A DNA stretch of 10,281 bases from Gammaproteobacteria bacterium (GTDB lineage: Bacteria > Pseudomonadota > Gammaproteobacteria > DAOWEP01): NCBI GenBank assembly GCA_030638455.1, contig DAOWEP010000160.1, positions 1 through 10,281 on the forward strand, written 5' to 3'. Below, one piece after another: positions 1 through 6,932 of this stretch. The notes beneath the pieces were generated by a model. That model was not told where the DNA came from and searched no databases. It worked only from the letters and a program-made list of their open reading frames with translations. The position numbers were made by a program, and so were the translations under genes. The stretch's first letter is position 1. Each line of letters starts with the position of its first letter.

Positions 1-1375
1 GACAACGGTTGGTTCGCAGGATACAACGGGTGCCATGACGCGTGATGAGCTTAAGGAGCTGGCATGTCTGGGTTTCTCAGCCGACCTGGTGATGCAGAGC
101 TTCTGTCATACAGCAGCCTACCCGAAGCCCATCGATATTGAGTTACAGCATAAATTGCCAGACTTTATACAGACCCGTGGTGGCGTTTCATTAAGGCCAG
201 GTGACGGCGTCATTCATTCATGGCTGAATCGTATGGTACTGCCGGATACCGTGGGTACAGGCGGTGATTCACATACCCGGTTCCCTATGGGTATCAGTTT
301 TCCCGCAGGTTCCGGGCTGGTCGCCTTCGGTGCGGCATTGGGTGTAATGCCACTGGATATGCCGGAATCTGTGCTGGTGCGTTTCAAGGGTGAAATGCAG
401 CCGGGCATAACCTTGCGTGACCTTGTAAATGCAATACCGTATGTGGCCATCCAGAGTGGACAGTTAACCGTTGAAAAGGCCGGCAAGAAAAATGTTTATT
501 CTGGCCGTATCCTCGAAATAGAAGGCCTGCCAGACCTCAAGGTTGAGCAGGCATTTGAATTGTCGGATGCCTCGGCAGAGCGTTCTGCAAACGGCTGTAC
601 GGTACGGTTAAACAAGGAACCCATTATCGAATATCTGCAATCAAATATTGCCTTGTTAAAATCGTTGATCATCAACGGTTATGAAGACAAGCGTACGCTG
701 CAGCGCAGGATCAATGCCATGGAAAAATGGTTGACAGATCCGCAGTTACTGGAGCCGGATGCCGATGCAGAATATGCAGAAGTAATCGAGATCGACCTGA
801 ACAAAATCAAGGAGCCGTTACTGGCATGCCCGAATGATCCGGATGACATCAAGCCATTGTCAGAAGTGGCAGGGGCTTCAGTGGATGAGGTATTTATCGG
901 TTCCTGTATGACCAATATTGGTCACTATCGTGCTGCAGGTAAGGTGTTGGCAGATGTAACAAATGTACCTGCACGTCTGTGGATCGTCCCTCCCACACGT
1001 ATGGACGAACATCAGCTTACCGAAGAAGGCTATTATTCCATCTTTGGCAAGGCCGGCGCGAGGACAGAAGTGCCGGGTTGCTCGCTTTGTATGGGAAACC
1101 AGGCGCGTGTTGCTGATGGCGCAACGGTCATGTCTACCTCTACACGCAACTTTCCAAACCGTATGGGCAAGGATTCCAATGTCTACCTTGGCTCGGCAGA
1201 ACTATGTGCCGTTGCGGCAAGGCTTGGCAAAATTCCGACAGTTGCAGAGTACATGGATCTCGTGAAGTGTATTGAACCCATGGCGGATGAGATTTATCGT
1301 TATCTGAATTTCCATGAAATAGAGGAATACCAGAAAATAACAGAAAAGTTTATTCCGGTTCAGATTGAGGGTTGA
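1..1375 (+). CDS. acnB: Aconitate hydratase B (bifunctional aconitase / 2-methylisocitrate dehydratase), C-terminal part
   Basis: The reading frame is open from base 2, so the gene enters from outside the window and the first Met, at 35, is internal. About 457 C-terminal residues are present; E. coli AcnB has 865, so roughly 400 are missing. The enzyme interconverts citrate and isocitrate in the TCA cycle using a [4Fe-4S] cluster, and in many proteobacteria it also acts on 2-methylaconitate. Visible hallmarks are the opening TVGSQDTTG block, the GDSHTRFPMG block, GRILEIEGLPDL, and the three cluster ligands. Counting from the Met at 35, these are Cys291 (GSCMTN) and Cys349/Cys352 (CSLC), with spacing like E. 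coli Cys710/769/772. The last residues (…IPVQIEG) are not conserved, as is usual at the end of this family. The gene converges on the kinase gene with a 68-bp gap. The identification is firm. Confidence 0.97.
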   Translation, partial: TTVGSQDTTGAMTRDELKELACLGFSADLVMQSFCHTAAYPKPIDIELQHKLPDFIQTRGGVSLRPGDGVIHSWLNRMVLPDTVGTGGDSHTRFPMGISFPAGSGLVAFGAALGVMPLDMPESVLVRFKGEMQPGITLRDLVNAIPYVAIQSGQLTVEKAGKKNVYSGRILEIEGLPDLKVEQAFELSDASAERSANGCTVRLNKEPIIEYLQSNIALLKSLIINGYEDKRTLQRRINAMEKWLTDPQLLEPDADAEYAEVIEIDLNKIKEPLLACPNDPDDIKPLSEVAGASVDEVFIGSCMTNIGHYRAAGKVLADVTNVPARLWIVPPTRMDEHQLTEEGYYSIFGKAGARTEVPGCSLCMGNQARVADGATVMSTSTRNFPNRMGKDSNVYLGSAELCAVAARLGKIPTVAEYMDLVKCIEPMADEIYRYLNFHEIEEYQKITEKFIPVQIEG

Positions 1376-1421
1376 TTTGTAAAGGGGCGTCCCGACTATG
1401 GGATAAGTCTAAAATATCTAT

Positions 1422-1442
1422 ACGGCTGAAAAGCAGTGCCGT
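1422..1442. terminator. Possible weak terminator hairpin between convergent genes
   Basis: ACGGC at 1422-1426 pairs with GCCGT at 1438-1442 around an 11-nt loop, followed on the + strand by only three T's. It lies between acnB and the convergent kinase gene, where a terminator is expected. The stem is short and the T-run poor, so the call rests mainly on position. Confidence 0.25.
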
Positions 1443-1443
1443 T

Positions 1444-4233
1444 TCAACCGGTCGATGTAGCAACGTTGGAGGATGTGCCGAATTCCGCATTAGCCGCATC
1501 TCTAGCCAGAAACCGGTTCAGTACAGCAAAAAATCGCGGTAAATTTATTGGCTTGGTTAGATAGTCCGAAAACCCGGCTTCCATCGCCCGTTCTATGTCT
1601 TGTGGCATGGCATTTGCGCTTACTGCAACAATCGGCGTTTCGTGATAGTTGTCCAGCTTGCGAAGCTGGTTCGAAAGTTCAAAACCGTCCATATCTGGTA
1701 GATTGGTATCCAGTAAAATTAAATCAAATTTATGTGCGGCGGCCAATTCAAGCCCTTTTTGTGCGGTCATGGCGACCAACAAGGGGATGTCTGTGTGTTT
1801 ATCTAGCAGATATTCGATCAATCTGATATTGGAAGGATTATCTTCAACGTATAGAATGCTGTAGCCTTTATGGCTCAGTGCGGCAGTATCGAATTTCTCC
1901 TGCGCCAATTTATGTGAGCTCGGCTTTTCATCAGTTACTATTTCCGTAGCATTTGATTCAATAGTATTTAATTCAAACCAAAATGTACTGCCCTGGCCGG
2001 GTATACTATGAACACCAATAAAGCCGCCCATCATTTCCACGATCCGTTTAATAATTACCAAACCGATACCGGTACCCTCCACCTCGCTGTTTTCTGCGCC
2101 CAGTCGTTCAAAGGGTTGGAACAAATGTTGTTGCTGCTTATCGGATATACCTTTCCCTGTATCACTAACATTGATGCGCCAGCGTTTCCCCGGTGCTGCT
2201 TCACTACTGATTGTTATTGTGCCTCCCTCCCGGTTGTATTTCACCGCATTGGATAACAGATTCAACATAACCTCTTTCAGGCGGGTCGGGTCGGCATATA
2301 GCACGATGTCTTTACACTGGTCGTTATTATTTTTAAACGTAATGTTGCGCTGTGCTGCTAGAGGTTCCACCAGATTTATGGCCTCATCTATCATCTCTTG
2401 ACATGCAACCGGTTTATTGGCTACATCGATACGACCAGCCTCAATTTTTGCCAGATCAAGCACATCGTTGATGAGTTCTAATAAATGGTACCCGGCGCCA
2501 AGAATTTCATGTACACCCTGTTGTGTGTGCGGTTGTAACTCTTCGTCATATTCCATCAGTTGCCCAAAGCCCAGGATGGCATTCATGGGGGTGCGCAATT
2601 CATGGCTCATCCGTGCAAGGAACTCGGATTTGGCTCGGTTAGCTTTCTCGGCCTCCTCTTTGGCTATTTCAAGATCCCTACGATTGTTGTGCAATGCTTC
2701 ATCCATTAGCCTGCGCTCGGCAATAAGGGTATTGAGCGAATATGCCATTTCACCAATTTCATCCCTACCAGTAACAGTAGTGTACTCGTCAAAATTACCG
2801 TTATCTTTCGCTCGCTGCAATACTTCTGTGATGCCTGTGATACTGCTCACGAGTCGTTTTGTAATGTAGATGGCGATTATCAGGGAGCCTAATATTGCAA
2901 GCACCATTATCATAATGATCGAAATAGAACGTGACTTCACCTGCTGTATCAGTTCGTTCATATCCAGAGCTACGTCTTCGCTGATATAGTCGCTAACATC
3001 TTTAAAGAGTTCGATGCGCTGTGTGGCATCCTGGAACCACTGGGCAGGGTCAATTTCGTAAGTGTTTTTTCGCAAGCGGATTATGGCAGCGAGCGCAGGT
3101 TTGTCGTCAACTTTGACAAGCTTGTCTAACTCCTGGATGCTTATCTTGTTCTGCTTCATCTCTGTAAATTTGTCCATGTGCCTTCGGTAGGTTTGGATCA
3201 TGGCGTAGATAAGATCAAGGTCATTTATTTCTGCATCACTGATTCTGAGCAGTTGATGATATTTTTTGAGGATTGCCTGTGCTTTGCTAGCATCCGTGTA
3301 AAAGTGGTCGCGATAGGCCGTTGTGCCCCTTAACACATAGTTCTTGAAATTATGAATGAGCCCGCCATAACCGATAAGGTGCTGAAGCGTAGCTAACAGA
3401 TCGATTTTTTCCGCCTTGATGTATATCGCCAGGCGTATTCTTTCTATTCTCTTGATGACCGGATGATCAAGCTTGAAGTCCAGTATTCCCCGTTGTGGAG
3501 GTGTGGCGATGACATTACGGAAACTCCGTATGATTTCTTCCTGCTTATCAGCGAGGCCTCGTAGCTGCTGAACCTTCTTAAGGTTAATCTTGCTAGATGA
3601 TAGCATCCTGTTCAGGGCCGCACGTTCCTGCCCTGCATACTCCTGTAACCACAGCATGATTCCTAACGACTGACTGTCTTGCAGCAGGTGCGCATCATTG
3701 CTCTTCATGCTAAGACGTTGTACGTGCTCAAGTGCGGCGGTATTGGTGTTGGAAAAATATTGAAAGAAGTCACTAGCTGGGTCTAGTTCATCAATATCCG
3801 AGCGGACTTTCAATCGCTTTTCAAGCGTATCTATAAAATTATTATGATGTTCTTGTGGTGTGGATTTGGCTGATAAATTATTATGGTGTTCATGTAGTGT
3901 AGATTTGGCTGGGATAGTGATAGTGAGATTTTGTAGCAAGCGTACTTGATGGTCAACACGCGTCCGTTGATGTCGTAACTCTTGCTGGAAACGATCGCCA
4001 TTACTTGCCAGATAACCTGCACTGAAACCACGTTCCAATTGCAGCTCGTGTACCATTGTCACAATCTCTGAGATATAGTTCTGGATTTCGTGACCGGCTT
4101 GCACTTCCTGGAGCTTATTAAGCTCGCTGAGGATAATATCAATAGCCAAGATAAACACAAGCAGCATAGGAATGCCTACCAGCAATATGAGCTTGTGTTT
4201 GATTTTCAGATTGTTGAACGATTTAGCAAACAT
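1444..4233 (-). CDS. Hybrid sensor histidine kinase with NIT-like periplasmic sensor region and C-terminal receiver domain
   Basis: A 929-residue membrane kinase. Order: short cytoplasmic start, TM1 about 13-35, periplasmic helical sensor region about 40-430, TM2 about 436-458, HAMP about 455-508, coiled linker, HisKA about 535-602, HATPase about 645-757, receiver about 791-907. The first sensor half resembles the NIT (nitrate- and nitrite-sensing) domain, with VHELQLERGFSAGYLAS at 61-77 and LQEYAGQERAALNRML at 196-211; the ligand is inferred only. Catalytic features look complete: His544 (MSHELRTP), Asn662 (N box), Asp691 (DTGKG), GTGIGL at 720-725; receiver acidic pair Glu797/Asp798, phospho-acceptor Asp842, Ser872 and Lys894. 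The ATG at 4233 has GAGAGG at 4242-4247. No Hpt or response regulator is nearby, so the output is unknown. Two oddities, the tandem repeat in the sensor and the IS30-like last codons, have their own entries. Confidence 0.93.
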   Translation of the reverse strand: MFAKSFNNLKIKHKLILLVGIPMLLVFILAIDIILSELNKLQEVQAGHEIQNYISEIVTMVHELQLERGFSAGYLASNGDRFQQELRHQRTRVDHQVRLLQNLTITIPAKSTLHEHHNNLSAKSTPQEHHNNFIDTLEKRLKVRSDIDELDPASDFFQYFSNTNTAALEHVQRLSMKSNDAHLLQDSQSLGIMLWLQEYAGQERAALNRMLSSSKINLKKVQQLRGLADKQEEIIRSFRNVIATPPQRGILDFKLDHPVIKRIERIRLAIYIKAEKIDLLATLQHLIGYGGLIHNFKNYVLRGTTAYRDHFYTDASKAQAILKKYHQLLRISDAEINDLDLIYAMIQTYRRHMDKFTEMKQNKISIQELDKLVKVDDKPALAAIIRLRKNTYEIDPAQWFQDATQRIELFKDVSDYISEDVALDMNELIQQVKSRSISIIMIMVLAILGSLIIAIYITKRLVSSITGITEVLQRAKDNGNFDEYTTVTGRDEIGEMAYSLNTLIAERRLMDEALHNNRRDLEIAKEEAEKANRAKSEFLARMSHELRTPMNAILGFGQLMEYDEELQPHTQQGVHEILGAGYHLLELINDVLDLAKIEAGRIDVANKPVACQEMIDEAINLVEPLAAQRNITFKNNNDQCKDIVLYADPTRLKEVMLNLLSNAVKYNREGGTITISSEAAPGKRWRINVSDTGKGISDKQQQHLFQPFERLGAENSEVEGTGIGLVIIKRIVEMMGGFIGVHSIPGQGSTFWFELNTIESNATEIVTDEKPSSHKLAQEKFDTAALSHKGYSILYVEDNPSNIRLIEYLLDKHTDIPLLVAMTAQKGLELAAAHKFDLILLDTNLPDMDGFELSNQLRKLDNYHETPIVAVSANAMPQDIERAMEAGFSDYLTKPINLPRFFAVLNRFLARDAANAEFGTSSNVATSTG
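3836..3913 (-). repeat. In-frame 39-bp tandem duplication in the kinase sensor region
   Basis: Two adjacent 39-bp units, 3836-3874 and 3875-3913, match at 33 of 39 positions. They encode AKSTLHEHHNNLS (residues 109-121) and AKSTPQEHHNNFI (122-134). The length is a multiple of three, so the frame is kept. The His-rich EHHNN core is repeated in what should be the periplasmic sensor region. The six mismatches show the duplication is not very recent. Confidence 0.9.
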
Positions 4234-4241
4234 GAGCAGAG

Positions 4242-4247
4242 CCTCTC
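4242..4247 (-). promoter_or_regulatory. Ribosome binding site of the kinase gene
   Basis: GAGAGG on the - strand, 8 nt from the ATG at 4233. It supports this start, which also places TM1 near the N-terminus. Confidence 0.6.
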
Positions 4248-4255
4248 TGCAGTTT

Positions 4256-4285
4256 TATTTACCGTTTAAAACCATCGTATTTCAA
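4256..4285 (-). promoter_or_regulatory. Candidate sigma-70 promoter for the kinase gene
   Basis: On the - strand, TTGAAA (complement of 4280-4285) and TAAATA (complement of 4256-4261) are separated by 18 bp. The -10 box ends 22 bp before the start codon, so the leader would be short. Matches are 5/6 and 4/6 to consensus in AT-rich DNA, where chance hits are common. Confidence 0.3.
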
Positions 4286-4401
4286 TCGATTAATTTACAT
4301 TGAATATATCGTTATGATTTATAAGGTCATCGGTAGGGTATTTGAATTCTTTAGCGAAATATTCATCAAATATTCTTCTAAGGAGAAAGTCGCGCTTTTT
4401 T

Positions 4402-4478
4402 TCTGGTTCTATATACCATATACAACACTCCATCTTTTCTTCTAATGATAGAGTGTTGCGTCGACCGGTTGAGATCGC
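4402..4478 (-). mobile_element. Remnant of the 5' end of a second IS30-family element
   Basis: This stretch aligns without gaps, at roughly 80% by eye, to the 5' end of the element at 4528-5745 (compare 5669-5745). It keeps the 25-bp terminal repeat (4454-4478), a GGAG ribosome binding site (4428-4431) at the same distance as in the other copy, and an ATG at 4417-4419. The first codons read M-V-Y-R-T-R against M-K-Y-R-T-R in the full copy. Similarity then stops near 4402, and the frame ends in a stop after 33 codons. It has the same orientation as the larger copy and lies directly downstream of it. The rest of the element is missing, presumably deleted. Confidence 0.75.
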
Positions 4479-4553
4479 CGTATCAAACAGTCATTAGACT
4501 AATTCTAACTAATGTCCGTTTGATACGGCGATCTCAACCGGTCGACGCAACAC
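4453..4553. repeat. Near-perfect 101-bp palindrome at the junction of two IS30 ends
   Basis: The left arm, 4453-4497, is the reverse complement of the right arm, 4509-4553, at 43 of 45 positions; mismatched pairs are 4489/4517 and 4491/4515. The outermost 36 bp of each arm match exactly. The central loop is 11 nt. The outer 25-26 bp of each arm is an IS30-type terminal repeat: the 5' end of the remnant on the left, the 3' end of the larger element on the right. The inner 19-20 bp are also symmetric, although they lie outside both elements. As RNA or single-stranded DNA this would form a very stable hairpin. Confidence 0.95.
4528..4552. repeat. IS30 terminal inverted repeat, transposase 3' end
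   Basis: Reverse complement of the repeat at 5721-5745 with 21 of 25 matches. The transposase stop codon (complement of 4534-4536) lies inside it, so the repeat encodes the last residues, V-A-S-T-G. Confidence 0.85.
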
Positions 4554-5686
4554 ATGCGTTAAATCTCTCTGCCGGCGTTTCAAAGTCTAACGTCATGCGT
4601 GGCCGCTCATTTAACTGACGAGCCACTGCATTGAGTTTTGCTTGAGAGTGTACCGCTAAGTCAGTCCCTTTTGGAAAATATTGTCTAAGTAAACGGTTGG
4701 TATTCTCATTGGAACCTCGTTGCCAGGGACTTTGTGGGTCACAAAAATAGACTTTAATGTCTGTCGCCATGGTGAAGCGCTGATGATCGGTAAGCTCAGA
4801 GCCTCTGTCCCAGGTTAATGACTTATAAAGCTCATTAGGTAATTTCCTTGATTGTTTGATCAGTGCCGAGATAACCGTTTGCGTATTTTTATTCTCGACT
4901 TTTGCCAGCATGACATAACGCGTATGTCGTTCGACTAACGTTGCGATAAACGTATTATTGGATCCCGCAATGAGGTCACCTTCCCAGTGGCCCGGTACGG
5001 CTCGATCTTCTACCGATGCCGGCCGTTCACTGATGGATACGGCATTCGGTATTTTGCCAAGCCCTTGTCCTTTTAGGCTCGAATTTTTGGATCGGCGCAT
5101 CACGCGTTTTGTTCGAAGGTATTGAAGTAACTCCTTTTTTAGCGCACCACGAGACTGGATAAATAGCGTTCTATAGATGGTTTCATGTGACACGTGATCA
5201 TCCTCATTTCCAGGATATTCTCTCTTTAACCAACCCGCTATTTGCTGAGGGGCTATTGTGATCGGAGCTTCTTTGCGACGATTCGACTTAATCCTTTATT
5301 GCAAGCCAGCTTACAAAGCCTGGGCCGTAGACCCCGACCCCAAGCTCCGCGTGTGCTGCTCTGTAATGATAATAACCGCCATTACGATTGATTTCACGAC
5401 TGACTGTCGAAGTAGAACGGCCTGGCTGGCCTGCAATCGCACGTATGGATAATTCAGATGCAATACCTCTAGATATATCTTCTCGCTCGGAAAGCGTCAA
5501 AGTTAGACTGGAACGTGTTCTCTTCTGAGGTCGTATGCCACCGGTTATAGACAATATGCGAGATATGGATGAATGGCCTCTGTCAAAAAGTCTAGCGATT
5601 GAATGTAAGGACTCTCCTTTTTGCCATCTATCCCACATCTGGGACTTTTGCTCTTCACTGTAGTAGATTCGAGTTCTATATTTCAT
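4534..5686 (-). pseudogene. IS30-family transposase, DDE type, two frameshifts
   Basis: The start is placed at the ATG at 5686 (MKYRTRIYY) because AAGGAG lies 8 nt upstream; an in-frame ATG at 5710 has no such site. Frame 1 gives the N-terminal helix-turn-helix part (GESLHSIARLFDRGHSSISR; SIRAIAGQPGRSTSTVSREI) and stops at 5288-5290. The expected C-K-L-A-x-N-K-G-L block is in a second frame, which stops at 5253-5255. A third frame carries Q-Q-I-A-G-W-L-K-R-E-Y-P onward to 4534. So one shift lies within about 5290-5341 and another near 5253-5260, where one missing base would restore Q-W-A-P-Q-Q. Rejoined, it would be about 383 residues, the length of IS30 transposase. The catalytic triad is intact: Asp in WEGDLI, Asp in TWDRGSE, Glu in NENTNRLLRQYFPKG. 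Two shifts argue against programmed frameshifting. Confidence 0.9.
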
Positions 5687-5694
5687 TTCCAACA

Positions 5695-5700
5695 CTCCTT
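5695..5700 (-). promoter_or_regulatory. Transposase ribosome binding site
   Basis: AAGGAG on the - strand, 8 nt from the ATG at 5686. It decides the transposase start, and the related site at 4428-4433 is kept in the remnant copy. Confidence 0.75.
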
Positions 5701-5720
5701 CTTTTTTCATAAGAATAGAA

Positions 5721-5745
5721 TGTTGCGTCGATCAGTTGAACTCGC
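5721..5745. repeat. IS30 terminal inverted repeat, transposase 5' end
   Basis: Starts with TGTTGCGTCGA, 34 nt upstream of the likely transposase start. Differs from the 3' end at positions 12, 14, 20 and 21. It is less like its partner than the partner is like the remnant end at 4454-4478. Confidence 0.85.
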
Positions 5746-5908
5746 ACCCTGAAGCAGCCATTCAGAGATTTGGATTGATAGGCAAGAAACGACCGATAGC
5801 GGACAAATTGTTATTTACATTGTTAGACAGCAGTCAGCCTACAATGCGTCTTAGGTTCTCAGTAGTTATTTACTTATGTATCTGTAAAGGAGGTTCGTGT
5901 AGCCTTTA

Positions 5909-6484
5909 TTAGGTGTATATTTTTTTATGAGTATAACCCAAACCAATAAGTCCAGAAACAAACAAAACTATACTTGGTGGAAGTGGAACTGCGGCAAACG
6001 TACCATAGGCACGTAATTCACCAATGTGAGCCCAATGATCTCCAACACCAGGTTCGGATGACACCGAATATCTGAGGTATCTGGCTGTAAAAGGAGAATC
6101 AAACGACACATACGCCAAAGGATCAATAGCATCACGCGTGATGCCGGTGCCCATTACAAAATAATTAATATCATTTAGAGAACCTAGAATAGTAAAGTAA
6201 TTAGCAAGCCCATAGAAATCGGGGTTTATCCCGCCTGGATTTTCAACCTCAACCGCTTCGACATTAAACCTCATTCCCATATCAATAGTTAGAAACTCGG
6301 CATGCGAGCCACCATTCCAAACGGTATAAGGGTCACCATCGATGGCGTTAGCTGGAGCATAAGCCGGGTCTGGATCCAGGTATTGACTACTTGCTGTAGT
6401 AATTGCACCTGAGAAATCTATCAGCGCCGCTATTACATTACTAAAAGGAAAGAAAAGAATGCAAAGCAATAATATTTTTTTCAT
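5909..6484 (-). CDS. Secreted discoidin (F5/8 type C)-like protein with VPLPA-type PEP-CTERM tag
   Basis: A 191-residue exported protein. Residues 1-19 form a signal peptide (MKK, a hydrophobic run, cleavage likely after V-I-A). Residues about 29-161 look like a discoidin/galactose-binding fold: A-N-A-I-D-G-D-P-Y-T-V-W at 45-56, FLTIDMG at 64-70, ARYLRYS at 134-140 and the closing IGELRAYG at 154-161; such domains often bind carbohydrate. Residues 166-188 (VPLPPSIVLFVSGLIGLGYT then HKK) are the motif-helix-basic tail of the PEP-CTERM class, closest to the VPLPA variant but with Pro in the fifth position. Family knowledge says this tag is processed by an exosortase and is linked to exopolysaccharide or biofilm formation; no exosortase is in the window. 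AAGG at 6494-6497 precedes the ATG by 9 nt. It lies in the same direction as the SGNH gene upstream, but 448 bp away, so probably separately transcribed. Confidence 0.88.
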   Translation of the reverse strand: MKKILLLCILFFPFSNVIAALIDFSGAITTASSQYLDPDPAYAPANAIDGDPYTVWNGGSHAEFLTIDMGMRFNVEAVEVENPGGINPDFYGLANYFTILGSLNDINYFVMGTGITRDAIDPLAYVSFDSPFTARYLRYSVSSEPGVGDHWAHIGELRAYGTFAAVPLPPSIVLFVSGLIGLGYTHKKIYT

Positions 6485-6650
6485 ACCGCAAAACCTTGTT
6501 GAGCTATTAGCTATTTATTTCTATAGTATTTTTTAGTGCCAATAAATATATTTATTTACATTTACAAGCATATGTTTCTTTTCAATATCATAATTATACA
6601 GTGTAGACGATAAAGAAAATCTGACACTGATTCGGTGGAGTTCTAACAGT

Positions 6651-6731
6651 ACCTATATTTCTTTCCTACGATTTCTCATTTGGTTATTCAGTAATCATTA
6701 TACCACAATCTGCGTAGGTATTTATATAGGT
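6651..6731. repeat. Imperfect inverted repeat forming an 81-nt hairpin
   Basis: ACCTATAT…CCTACG at 6651-6670 faces CGTAGG…ATATAGGT at 6713-6731, with a few mismatches and a 1-nt bulge. A T6 run follows on the + strand (6731-6736). The 32-bp repeat lies entirely in the loop. Confidence 0.55.
6677..6708. repeat. Imperfect 32-bp direct repeat, copy 1 (upstream of discoidin-like gene)
   Basis: Starts CATTTGGTTATT and ends TACCACAA, matching 8819-8850 at 26 of 32 positions, including the first 12 bases. It lies 193 bp upstream of the start codon at 6484. Confidence 0.65.
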
Positions 6732-6913
6732 TTTTTGCCAGGAGGGGTGGGTATAGAGGCTGCATGCGCATGGTTATATCGTCGCCCACATCTTTCTGAG
6801 GAAAATCAACGAATAAGTATACTTTAAACAAAACAATTGAATCAACTGAGAAGCCCATAACGTCAATGATGGCTATCTAACTCACTCAAGCAGGGTTATC
6901 CGACATGTTAGTT

Positions 6914-6923
6914 CCCCCCCCCC
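6914..6923. repeat. Run of ten C (G on the - strand)
   Basis: The tract ends 9 bp before the stop codon of the SGNH gene (6933-6935), on its 3' side. It lies outside any recognised gene. Confidence 0.95.
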
Positions 6924-6932
6924 TTCAGTTAA

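Larger units (their letters stand above)
4528..5745 (-). mobile_element. IS30-family insertion sequence, near full length but with broken transposase
   Basis: The element is about 1218 bp, close to the 1221 bp of E. coli IS30, and contains one transposase reading frame on the - strand. Its terminal repeats (4528-4552 and 5721-5745) match at 21 of 25 positions, with the inner TGTTGCGTCGA identical. The outer limits are set by where the two ends stop matching. The flanking bases do not show an obvious 2-3 bp target duplication (…ACG before, ACC… after), which may mean a rearranged end or a boundary off by a base or two. The transposase has two frameshifts, so the copy should not move unless supplied in trans. 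Confidence 0.88.
6485..6932. other. 448-bp AT-rich intergenic region between the two exported-protein genes
   Basis: I see no convincing ORF on either strand. It holds an imperfect hairpin (6651-6731), one copy of a 32-bp repeat (6677-6708) and a run of ten C's (6914-6923), each listed separately. The part nearest 6484 should hold the promoter of the discoidin-like gene; no clear sigma-70 or sigma-54 site stands out. Confidence 0.7.

Noticed and set aside
2417..2869. 150-codon + strand ORF inside the kinase gene
   Set aside because: It is antisense to the HAMP/HisKA coding region, which has full conserved motifs; the translation (Ser- and Arg-rich) looks like a shadow frame.
4290..4433. 47-codon - strand ORF (MECCIWYIEPEK…) overlapping the IS30 remnant
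   Set aside because: Its ATG overlaps the conserved ribosome binding site of the truncated transposase, and the conserved M-x-Y-R-T-R start is in a different frame. Most likely a chance frame across the deletion junction.
4453..4553. MITE derived from IS30
   Set aside because: The terminal repeats point the wrong way: the TGTTGCG inner sides face outward, so these are abutting ends of two elements, not the two ends of one small element.
5886..5894. Perfect Shine-Dalgarno AAAGGAGGT on the + strand
   Set aside because: The only nearby start, GTG at 5898, is followed at once by a stop; no + strand ORF uses it.
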